Origin: Porites lobata
Taxonomy: Eukaryota > Cnidaria > Anthozoa > Scleractinia > Poritidae
Reading direction: 5' to 3'
DNA length: 64,000 nucleotides
Assembly (NCBI GenBank): GCA_942486035.1
Contig: CALNXK010000045.1
Location: 2,304,501-2,368,500 of the forward strand
Below, piece by piece: positions 10,868 through 22,100 of this stretch (the stretch's first letter is position 1; each line of letters starts with the position of its first letter). The notes under the pieces were generated by a model that saw only the letters and a program-made list of their open reading frames with translations, made no database searches and was not told the DNA's origin. The translations under genes and the position numbers were made by a program.

Positions 10868-13800
10868 ATGAGGAAGGCGACGCTGCCATGGCTACTGGGC
10901 TTCATGAAACTTACCTTAGCTGCGATACTATTCTTTGGGTCATCGAAAAGCTCAGATGTAGATTTCTTCGACATCGTGGACCAAACGACGGCAGAATATT
11001 TGACGGCTGAAAGGCGAGGGAGAAATCTTGGTCGAAGCGGTGGTAGTTCAGCGGCAGTTATTTCCCCGCCGAGGAATAACAAGTACCTGGAAGCATCCAT
11101 GCAGATTATTAAAGGTAAGATGGTGCGTTTATTGCGCGTTTATTTGATGCACATCAAACCTTTAAAAAATTAACACAGTGCTTATAATCTAAGGCAAAAA
11201 TTGGGAGCTCATACAATGAAGACGGCAACGAGAATAATTAACAAAATCAATTCTTCGTCGTTTATAAATTCATCGGGTACACTCCGACCAGTTCAATTTG
11301 TCAAACGGGGCGACTGCCCTTTCGGGCGCAGCCTGCCCGTATTAGGCCGTTATAGGGAGTATCCCCCCCCCCCGGCCCCGATGAAAACGTAGCATTAGGG
11401 AAATTTACGCAGTAGTTCTGCAGACAAAAACGAAATCAATGTATTGACTAAGAAAAGGAGAGAAACTGTGCTGGATGTGAAACGTTGTTTTGGTCGTTAA
11501 ACGTGCCTATTTTTTGCGTTATTGTTGTGGTTATAAGCCGCAATACAACTGGCAAATGAAACTTGACAAATTTGTTCATAGGAAATAGTTTAAACACAAA
11601 GTTTTTACCACGCTTGTATGATCAGAGAAAAGCTTAATTTCTTTTCCTTATCAGGAATGAATGAAGCCAAGCGAGAATCCAGGCGTTTATCTAGTAGAGG
11701 AAGAAGGAAATTGAAGCAGTCTATTCGAAATGCTATCAAGGACAGTGAAATCCCAAAGGCACTAAACTTAGTTGGACATCTAGTAAGTATTGTAGAGAGT
11801 TCCAATAAACAAAACTATTGAGTTTGCTAACATTTAGGCTTTCCTAAGTCAGTCGAATGGGCAACTAGGGGATAGCCTTGAAGTGTTTTAAACTTTGAGC
11901 TGAAAAATGGAGTTGTTCTCAGTTACGTCACAAACAATTATATCCGATGAAAGTCACTGTAACCATAGTAACTTAACTGATAATAGTCCCTGCCTCGTCC
12001 TCAAGCGTCCCTCTTTGAAATTAATGGGCGATACATTTTTTCCTTCCCGTTTGCTGTCGCGAGTTGAGGATCACCTTTTGGCCGTGTTAGGGTAAATGAT
12101 CGAAAATGAAAACCGCTTTGCCTTCTGGACATGGTGTTACTTGATGCTGATCTATAAATAAAGACGAAGATAAATGACCTTTTTTTTTCCTTTAATGCTT
12201 TTTACAGTTCCGTCCGGAGTGCCACTGTCCTAAGAGTCAAGCCCCTTGCGGACGTTTACCAAAGCACTGCAAAAAGACACCATCCGAACACGAAAACGTG
12301 TTCAAACAGCTTCGCAAAATTCTGGGCGATGACCTCGACACCCTACTGGGGCGCGATGGCAATGTGTCGCTGATCTTTGTGATTGACATCACTGGTAGTA
12401 TGGGAGATGAGATCGAAGCGGCTAAAAGGATTGTTAAGGCCATTGCAGCTCATCCAAGGAAAGCCCCTGTTCAGTATATTCTGTCACCATACGGAGACCC
12501 ACGTAAGTCCCAATAGTGACCAATAACAATTTTCTTCTAACAAAATCCATACATTGTCAAGAGATAAAGTTATGAGAATTAATAAAATGATCATCAACGA
12601 GAAAATGCCAGGATATTTTATCAAATTCTCGCAATTAATTCTTAAAGGAAATGTATATCAGTTTGGAGAATTTGCATGTGGATATTGGGGCTTAAAAGGT
12701 TAAGAGCGTCGGTGGAATGGCTAAGGCAATGCGCACTCTGCGATTGGACGGGAGGAGTTCCATAATATGTACTTATTGACTTAGTGAGAGGGATGGACGG
12801 AAAAATATTTGGCTCGAGGTCAGAACGGACGGACCGAGCGCATAAAATGGATATTAACTCAGTCGATATGCATTTTACCATATGACCGTTGTGTTTTTGA
12901 GTTTTCATGACGGAGCGAAAACGCGTTCACGGCAGCATTTCCTCGTTTCTTTCGCATTTTTTTAGCAGGGCCGTACGCGTCTATCTGGCCTATAACTTGA
13001 CGCTTACGGCCCCCATATGGGACTTTTTTTCCACATGGTTTTCCAACGAAATTGCGCGCCGTATGGGTCATATGATAAATGTAATCCCCCTACGCTACGC
13101 GAAAGAACTGCACGCATTATGATTGGTCAGAACGCGCGCGTTTATGGAGATATAAAAGATCGCAGCCTTCATCATAACAATGAGCAAGAACTTTTTACTA
13201 ATTATTTTAACAATAACCTCTCGCGTGTCTCCCTCGCGCGCGCCCGTTCTCTCTTTCGCCCACTACTTCCAAGCGCCTGCTACGTAGGCTATTTTAACAA
13301 TGCTGGCTCCAACAAGAGGAACCAGTGTTGTTGGGTCATAACGATTCGAATATGTTATCGTAGTTTTAAAAAAACGGAGAAAAAAAATACCCAGATATGT
13401 GTGGACTCGGGACAGGGCCTATATCTAATCAATCAATCAATCAATAGGGAGTTTAAGCAAAGACCTTTTTGAGCGACGCACGTCAAATCGGAGTGGACTT
13501 TTTGCAAAATTCGGCAGTGGTTTCGCCTAAATTTTTGGGCAAGTCGAAGACACTAAGCATTATGAATTTGGCAGCGTCAAGGTATATTAAAGAGGAAAAC
13601 GCCTCACATCCGGTTGGCGTGAGTCAGTCAAAAACGCCTTTGCTTCAACTCACATACAAGAACCATAATATTATGGCTCTTGTGACAAAAAGAATAAAAA
13701 ATGTTAACAAAAAAATTTTTCTTATTTTCACAGTTTGGGGAAACACCATGAGTTTCTCAGACGAGTCTTCATTTGTATCAGCTCTCGACCGGCTGACGGC

Positions 13801-15495
13801 TTTCGGCGGCAACGATTGCCCTGAACTGGCATTCAACGGAATAATAGATGCTATTGAAATCGGAAAACCCGCGATTACTTCGCCTATGTTTGTGTTAACC
13901 GACGCAGGAGTGAAACCTGGAGAGGGACCCAAATACACGCTTGACAACGCCCTTGGTGTAGTCATGAACAACCGGATTCCCGTGAATTTTTTCTACAGTA
14001 CCGAGTCGGGTTCATGTGGGACTTTCCAACGACATGAAGCGTTCGTAGAGTTTGTGGACGCGACAAAAGGTTTCGCAATGCAGTTTAATTCCTCGGGCGA
14101 GATAATGAAGATGAGCGAAGCGATGGCATTGGCTCTTGATGGTACGACGACGATCCTTGAAGGACGCTCGACTACAAGCCGAGGTCGTACTTTGCGTTCG
14201 GCAAGGGACAAAACTTACACAATACCGGTAGACGATACCATCGAAACGCTTCTTGTTACTTATATCGCCTCAAATGATCCCCATCGTGTGGAACTCCGAA
14301 ATCCCGCTCGCTTGCCCCAGCCACGGACAGAAAATCTCGCTCAGGGAGGGGTTTGGATTATCAAGAGACCAACGCACGGCATTTGGTCGCTCGTCTTCCC
14401 AGCTAACACAGGAACACACACTGTCAAGGTTCAATCGACCAGCGCCTTTAACTTGGACTTTGATTACCTATTCTTTGATGGACAGGAACTGGGAGGAGAA
14501 TGGCACGACTATGTAGCGCAATACCCTTTACTTGGTAAGATCACTGTTGCGTTGCGTTTGATTGAGGCTAATCTGAAAGATATATACCTGAATTATCCCG
14601 AAAGAAGGAAACAAACAAACAAAAACAAAGACATAATAGGAATTAGCTTGCGAGCAAGCCCTTCATCTGGGGGTTTCGCGAGACGTCGCGCTATAGTGCC
14701 GCAGGCGGAAGGAGACGCGTAGATTTTTAGATACAAGCAATATTTTGTATACAGTAGGTTTAGAAATGCTAGTGATATTTATTTTACCATAAATACTGTA
14801 AGGCTACCGTAGAACTTGCTCTAAACAGAGACAAATTTGTTTTTCGTTTGCTTTTGTTTCCAGGTAGTGACGCAAAGGTAAAGCTTCTAATCCCTTCGAG
14901 AAACCGCCTCAATCTCGGTTCCTTGAGAGTGACTCTCATTGACAAATGGGGACGTGAGCTGCCTGACAGTGTCGAACTGGCCACACCCAGTCTGGAGGGC
15001 ACCTTCAACCCACCTTTGGAACCCTTTAAGCTCAAGCTTTCTGGGAGAACAGCCATGGGACAATCATTCCAGAGAATATCGCCCAGATTGGTCACCGCCA
15101 AGAACCTTAGGCTTCGCCAGCAGGGCAGAAAGGGGTACAGTCTGTTGACATGCGGAAGGACGCTTCGTCTTTATTTTGTTATCGACTACAACTGCGTGGA
15201 TTGCCGCGACGGAGAAAAAGGCGCGTTCGATATATCTGTGAACTCCTCACTGATTACAAAGACGCCCACCGGTGCTTCAACCACGGCCATCTCAGCGACG
15301 TATAACCCTGTTGTTTTTGCAATGAGTAGTTCCAAAGCTTTTGTAACAGTGAGGCTCTACACACCTTCAGATGTGACCGGAATTCTCAACAAAATGGAAA
15401 CCATTCAAGTTACTGCGAGAATGAGAAGGCGTACTCCAACTCCCGCTGACGTGACGTCATTCGTTGACAGTTACAAGGTCACGTGTTCGCCTTGA
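10868..15495 (+). CDS. Secreted VWA-domain protein (hemicentin-like VWA), complete, 5 exons
   Basis: Predicted 700-residue extracellular protein. Exons: 10868-11114, 11655-11782, 12208-12502, 13734-14534 and 14864-15495, total 2103 nt, all GT/AG with consistent phases. The ATG at 10868 opens a signal peptide (basic start, then a hydrophobic stretch to about residue 27). Residues 126-146 carry a cysteine/histidine cluster (ECHCPK...CGRLPKHC). A VWA domain runs from about 178 to 385, with the MIDAS motif D185-I-T-G-S189, the FGGNDCPE block and FVLTDAG. The last two blocks resemble the N-terminal VWA of hemicentins. The 310 residues after it look like beta-rich modules I cannot name, including a second cysteine pair (CVDC). 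Hemicentins are matrix proteins, so a role in extracellular matrix is inferred only. The third intron starts inside a MITE terminus. Confidence 0.88.
12503..12703 (+). mobile_element. MITE, AACCCTTTAAGYCCC family, copy 1, starting at a splice donor
   Basis: Closely matches the copy at 20283-20492 from TAAGTCCCAATAGTG to GGATATTGGGGCTTAAA. The left terminus coincides with the GTAAGTCC splice donor of the third intron of the VWA gene; the right terminus (CTTAAAAGGTTAA) ends near 12703. Confidence 0.8.
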
Positions 15496-15683
15496 GTGAC
15501 CGATCATCTCCAAAATAGGTGACAGATTTTCGTGTGACTGAAAAACGTGGAAAAACTGTTTCAAAACTGTGCTACATAGCACTAAGTTTAGAAAGAACGC
15601 TTTTGTGTATTTGAATGATTGCTAGTAGGAGTCCGTTAAACCACAGTGCGCACCTCTCGTATAATACCAGCTTGTTAAAGCAA

Positions 15684-15945
15684 TGGCGACGGCGACGGCA
15701 ACAAGAACGGCAAAAAAGAAATAGGTTTTATTGGCAAAACAACAACTTTACACGTCCATTATAGTTGCACGAAAGTGCCTAATTTCAAGTTTTGTCGAGG
15801 ACCAGAACACAAAAAGACAACTTTCCTTTTCTTTTCCTGAACTTTGATACAGTCCTTTAGAATTCAACTCCAAAACAATTCACCAACATTTCACGAATAA
15901 AACGAGATGGAATAACCGCGATAAAGTTTGAGGCAGCGCGAATTC
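15684..15945. repeat. Dispersed repeat, copy 1 (partner at 55322-55625)
   Basis: Shares several blocks in the same order with 55322-55625: GACGGCAACRAGAAC, AGCAAAACAACAACTTT (one mismatch), CTTTTTCTGAACTT, ACAGTCCTTTA and CAGCGCGAATTCA. No coding potential. Class not determined. Confidence 0.65.
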
Positions 15946-16769
15946 ACTGCCCAGCACCTCCCAGAGAAATAGCATGTTTTCTGGGAAACTACCCCTCTTT
16001 GCCTCCCCTCCCCTAACCCAACGTTAGAGCAAAATATTTTGTTAGGTGAACGGTAGGCGCGTATTTTCTGAGAACCTAACAAAGTTCACAGAGTCCTGTG
16101 AGTTCAGTAGCCGGACCTCCTGACTGAAGACCAAAATAAGATATGTTTAAATTTCTTGCGTAGTCCCTTTCAAACAAAAATATCGGGCACAAAAAGAAAT
16201 TAACTACCGGTATTTACTCTGTTTTGTTTCGATCTTCCTGTCTTCGTTGTTAGGATCGCTTTGCTGCTTTGTATTTGTCAATGGAAGTATTACCCTTGCT
16301 ATGTTGTAGAATACAATAAAATTGAACAGACCAACGGAATAAACAGAAATAAGAGTATGCTGTTTTATTACACAAAACATGTTGAAGTGACAAAAGGCCT
16401 GTATTTAAATTCCTGCAGTTGGCCCCGAGATTAAGGAAAATTAGATTACTATTATTAATCACAGCGAGATTTAGAAGTGAATATTTTTTCTCCATCTCTT
16501 TTTCCTTGTAAATCTTTCAGTCTAGGGTTTTACCGCGTCAGAAGATTTGTCTACTGTTGCAACAAGAAAAGAGCAACATACACAGTTGAACTGTTAATAT
16601 TTTAGGTACAGAAAAACAGCTTTTGCTGCACAAAACTATTGAAAACACCAGTAGAACAACGACAACAGAGCACAAAGTGGGTGAATCAGAGGGTGAAAAT
16701 GACAAGGCGAAGTATTATAACGCTCAAAGACGGCAATAAATGAAAAGATACCCAGTCTAACCTCTCCTT

Positions 16770-16935
16770 ACGGAAACCTCTATAATACGGACACCTCTCT
16801 ATTACGGACAGTTCGTTTGGTCCCAGAAATGCCAAAAACCATACATTCCTTAACTCTATAATACGGACACCTCTGTAAAGCGGACACTTGGTTCTGTCCC
16901 TTTGGTGTCCATATTAAAGAGGGTTGACTATAGAC
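16770..16935. mobile_element. Degenerate MITE with repeated TATAATACGGACACCTCT motif
   Basis: The motif occurs at about 16782, 16797 and 16858, and the element ends in GGGTTGACTATAG. A related fragment lies at 20955-21067 in a CoREST intron. Confidence 0.5.
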
Positions 16936-17222
16936 AACGGGTTTCTCAAAGCCTTGAGATAAAAGTAGCAAGAGATTTTTCCTCGTTGAAATAATTACAA
17001 GATCAAAGAATAAAAATAAAGACTACCGTATACTCGAGGGGAGAACTCCCCAAAAGCCAGGTGTGCACTGCTCTCCCCACCCCACCCCTGCAAAAAAGAT
17101 CTACAGGGAGGGGGACGGAAAATCTGTACAGTTCGATCCTCGCTCTTTGTAACGAGGTACGAAATAGGGAAGCCCAACCTCGTCCCCAGGGCATCCCCTC
17201 CCATTTTCAAAGGAAAAAGCCC

Positions 17223-17473
17223 TGGGCTGAGTTGTTCAAAGCTGGGTTAAGATTTAGGTTAAGATAACCCAGGGTTAGTGCGAGATTTGAATTCAGATTT
17301 GAAAGCTTAGAAAGCATTTCAGTTTTAATTCTTTTTGTCTAGAAGTTGATAATTGGAAGCTCTAAAAATAGCACAGAAAAATATCAGAGAAAATGCTTTT
17401 GAACACAAGAAAAAGAAACCTGGGTTAAATGTAAGCCCGGGTTATGCACTGAATCGGCCTTCTAACAACTGGG
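17223..17473. mobile_element. TIR element with GTTGTTCAAAGCTGGGTTA / CAACTGGGCCCAG ends
   Basis: The left end CTGAGTTGTTCAAAGC pairs imperfectly with the right end CTAACAACTGGGCCCAG in inverted orientation. About 250 bases with an AT-rich interior and no coding content. Confidence 0.5.
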
Positions 17474-17870
17474 CCCAGGAGACCAGGTTGATGGAAGCTT
17501 TTAAATATATTCAATTAACTAGAAAGACAAGTCTCGCAAATACCTATCACCTATTTCTTTTTAGACCACTGAATTACGAACGTGTTTTATGAGTATGATT
17601 ATTTGCAATGCAACTTCAAGAAAAGCAAAGGAAAATAAATTAATGGACACCGTATCCACAATCTAACACAGTTTTCACCAAAGTGAGAATGCCACTTGCT
17701 CAAATTCCAAGTTTATGTACAGCGGATCTGCGTTAATATGCCTACTGTAAGGCCATGAGAATGTGGCCCTCACATTGCAATAAAAATGCATTTTTAAACC
17801 GTGTATGGAATGAGAAGTTTTGATTCTGACTATGAATCTGCTGGACTTCAGAAATACTTATAATTCAGTG

Positions 17871-18008
17871 GCGGATACAGGGGAGGGGCCCGGGGAGTCC
17901 CCCCGCCCCACCCCTTATTTTTAGACCAAAATGAGGCCTGAAGAGGCGAAAAAAAGTTTTGGAGACCGCCCCCTCCCTTATCTCAGGGTTGGGTAGGTCT
18001 GGATCCGG
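17871..18008. mobile_element. Short TIR element with CAGTGGCGGATACAGG / CTGGATCCGGCA ends
   Basis: The ends are imperfect inverted repeats; the interior is GC-rich (GGAGGGGCCCGGGGAGTCCC). Non-coding, about 140 bases. Confidence 0.5.
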
Positions 18009-19182
18009 CAATGTAATTTATCTCTTAGCTATCACTTTTAACGACCTCAAAATAGTAAACACTATCGTTTGACAGACTGATAGCTGTTAGCACTTGCGGT
18101 ACTTACTCAAAAAGAGAGCGCGCCGTAGCCTGGGGGTGCTCAAAAAAGTTTTATACGGGAGGTCCAGCCCATTACCCTTTTAAATACCATTTTTGACAGA
18201 TTTGACCATTTTTTCGTATACCTACTATTGACAAATGGTACCCCTTTCATATACCTCGTTTAGAACTCGCATCCCTTTCAACTGCTGTAAATGCATCGTC
18301 TTTGAAGTAAGAATAAATCACAAAACCAGAACATTTTCTTGACAGGTGTGTTTTTTAAAAAACCAATTTGAAAGCGGAGATTTCTGAGAGCTTTGGAAAA
18401 TTAATCTAGATTAACTTTTCCAGTTTGTCTACGTCGCATGAAATTGAGGGCAGTTTTTAATGCAATCTTTCTTCCTTCAGCTTTGCTTTCTTAAAAAAAA
18501 AAAGCGAAAGTAGACGCAAGGGAGGGATGTAATAAACGTTAGGTTCTCAGGCCTTTATCCCTTCCTAATCCAAATAAATAAGAACGATAACAATAATAGT
18601 AATCAGAATTTTCTTTGTGAAAAAAAAAACCTAAAAAATTAATAACAATGCATTGTTGATCGGACGATGTGGCGCTTACTTACGGGACGGCGCTCTTTAG
18701 AGTAAATACAGTACCCGCCAGTACCCACCGGGCATTCAACTTGACAATGTGTACAGAAGATAACAACTGAGGACTCCAAAAGGTGATTGTTACGTGTCGT
18801 TGTGGAAGTTGGACTACGAGCAAGTCTCTCTCTTCTCTTAGTCGGTCTAGTGAAACGCGCAAGACACGAATATGACTTACGTGTGACTGAAGGTGCGAGA
18901 CAAGAGAGGCAAGAGCCCTCGTTTCTCGCGTCTTCGATGTTCGCGCGCGCTCGCGCGTGCACTCCCCTCACTAAATCTAAAGAAAGAGAGAGACTGTTCG
19001 TAGTCTATAAGGAAATAGATATCGAGCGGACATCAGCTGGGGCCAGAAATTAGTCATCACTAAAACTGAGTGGTCATTAAGCAGAATTGAAATTTTCACT
19101 ACAAAAAGTAATAATTTGTTGGACTGCAGAACATCATTGTAATAATTGTTCGATTTGATTGGCAGAGGACAAAGTCCCATTG

Positions 19183-22100
19183 TTACATGCCAGAGCGCGT
19201 CTGCCTCAAGGGTGGAGTACCTGAGGAGCTGTGTGGTGATTCAGATCTCCCAATGGGTCCCCCGAGAGGTTTTTGCTCCATCATCTGCTGAAATGCTATA
19301 TGTGGTGGAGGAGATTGTTGGATCATTGGATTAGCTTGTGGGCGAAGAGGCTAAAGGAAAAGAAAGAAAAATGGCATAATCAACCGGCACACCAATGACC
19401 GAGAAAAGCAGCCCGCGAGCAAGCTGTCCAATTATCGCGAGTAAAGCGAGCCGCGAGAGAACACGCGAGAGAGCGGTGAAGCCGCAACGGATTTCTTTCC
19501 CTGCACCCGTACTCCCGTCTACTTTCGCGAGCGGCTCTCGCGTGAACTCTCGCGAGAGAGACACCCGTGGAGAGCTTGCTCACAGACTATGAGAAAAGCA
19601 GTAGCAAATACCAAATGCCCTAAAGGATAGCACTCCCAGAAAAGATGGACATCATGCCATGCGGCGTTTTATGGATTCTAGCCAAAATGCTCCACTTAGT
19701 TTTGATTAGCACAGGACCAGCCGTGAATAATTTATGCCAAAAATGGCTGCTTCACTAATTCTCGCACTCGCGCTACGAGATTCTCGTAGCGCACGACGCG
19801 ATTCCCTTCGTGCAGGAAACGAGACCTGAATGGTTACTTAGTTTTGAACAGTACTGTACGGTGGCTTTACCAATAAATTGTCATACAACCCTCTTTCTGT
19901 ACCGCAGGACACACACACAGTAGGACCCAGGTTGCACCCTGCTATTTAGCGTATTCTTGCACTTTGCACCAAGAGTAGTTCTGCAATTTCATTAGAAGCT
20001 GGCCACTGCATTAAAATCGGCCGGCTCCTCTAGGTTTGAAATTAAGTCAAACAGGACAAATAAAGGAAGATTTATGGGATAAACAACCGGCCACTCTCCC
20101 AGAGAGACCAGCTACTTGAAACCTTAATGACAGCCCTGACAGTTTTCTTCTTTTCTTTGGAGTGTTTTGAATTTTGGGAAGTTACTACATTTAAAGACAC
20201 ATCGCCTTGCCAGGTCCAAGGCAGGAAAGCGTAAATTCAGTGAACAAATAATAGAAGGAGATGCGACATCAAAGCCAGCTTTAACCCTTTAAGTCCCAAT
20301 AGTGTTCAACATCAATTTTCTCCTAACAATATCCATACACTGTCAAGAGATAAAGTTATGAGAATTAATAACATGATCACCATAGAGAAAATTCCATGAT
20401 CTTCTATCAAATTCTCTCAACTAATTCTTAAAGTAGATGTATGGAGATCAGTTTGGAGAATTTGTATGTGGATATTGGGGCTTAAAGGGTCAACCTTTCA
20501 AGAACACTTACCTGGGGCTGAATAGGTCGCACCATGGGTTTAATGAGTGGAGGAGGACCTTGAAGTCCACCCGGGTTTGACCTTGCGACTCCAGCCTGAG
20601 GTTGTAAGGGGGGAGGATGCCGCTGACCCTGTGGTCCTGAGGGTTTCAACAGTGGCGGTGGTTGACCTGGAATGCCTAACAGGAAAAGAAACATTGTTGT
20701 TAGTTGTGGAGTGACTGGTTTACTTTGATCCTTACATTTTGACAGGTGTAAGCTTTCATTTGCAGAAATATATGTTGTGGTTCAATTTTGTCCTTGGTTT
20801 AAATTTTATTTCCTTTTGTTTTTGGGTATGGTAATATATGATAATGAGTTTGAAACAACGAAAAATAAAATTCAAACCAAGGACAAAACTGAACCACAAC
20901 ATATATGACTCTTGCCAAAAGCTCATGCACTCTCCCATTTTCAGAACTATGAGAATATACAGCCAACTCTCTGTTGATGGACACTTGGGAAAAACGGACA
21001 CCTCTCTCTAAGATGGACACTTTGTGGCAGTCCCAAAGGTTTGCGTTTTAAAGACAGTTGACTGTATGTGGTCTGTAATGGTTCTTGTTCAGTCAACATT
21101 TTAGTAATAGCTGAGACTTGTGCCCAGGAAAAAAAAGCGCCAAGTAACATCCCAAAAAACTGTTGCTGTATTGCTTGTGGGAGATAGGGAAAACGGTATA
21201 TTAGATCAAGAGTCACTCATGGCCCTATTTCATTCACATCTTTATAAATTCATTGATATCTATATTTTGGAGGGTGGGATGAATTCTTCGGAAAGAAAAG
21301 AATGCTCTAACCTGGCTGGAAGGGGAGTTTTTCTCTATGTTTTGAAAGGTGGGATGACTTCTTAAGCAAGAAGGTTCGGGGGGGTTGTTGGAGCCAAAAA
21401 GAACTTACCCTGGGAGGGGAAGGACAGAGAAGCTGTATTCTGACTGGGGGAGGAGTTCATAAATTTATTGATATCTATTTTGAACCTACAGAAAGAATGC
21501 TCAGGAGGGAGAAGGAGGTTGTTGGAGGAAAAAGAACTTACCCTGTGAAGGGAAGGATGGACAAGCTCAGGGGGAAGGGGGTTGTTGGAGCCAAAAAACT
21601 TACCCTGGGAGGGGAAGGATGGAGAAGCTCTATCCTGACTCGGGGAGGAGTTTCCACTGCTACCAGCGGGGGAACCTGACATGTGTAGCACCTGCAAATC
21701 ATCGTCTTTTCTGTCACTGCTGGTGATACCCTGTTCAGCTTCGTACTCTTCAAGAACTTGTTGTAGATTGAAACGCCTCTTGTAGTTGACAAAGAAATTG
21801 CGGCACTGACTCACGCTCTTGTTTCCTAACACCTCAGCCATGGCTTGGAAGTCTTTTCCATAGCGTCTGACAGCTGTTGAAATGTAAATAATTAACCCTT
21901 TACAGTGAATTTGTTTCAAATAGTTATGTTGAGTCCTGGGACTCATCTTGTGAAAAATCATGAGTCCCAGTCCACAACCAATGAGTCCCAGTTAAAAAAA
22001 GAGAGTCCGAAATTGAAAATGCTTGGGCCTTTATGTAACCAGTCAGTTAATCCAAAGACAGACTCCCAAACTCTGTATTACAGTTTAACGAAATCAAAAT

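Larger units (their letters stand above)
15496..19182. other. Intergenic region between convergent VWA gene and CoREST
   Basis: The two genes end toward each other here, so both 3' UTRs fall in this interval. No coding exon is supported. Repeats seen: a dispersed repeat at 15684-15945; a degraded AATACGGACACCTCT-type element at 16770-16935; a TIR-like element at 17223-17473; a short TIR element at 17871-18008; a GGTACCCCTTTCATATACC-type repeat at 18120-18300; and a repeat-like GC-rich block at 18800-18975. Confidence 0.55.
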
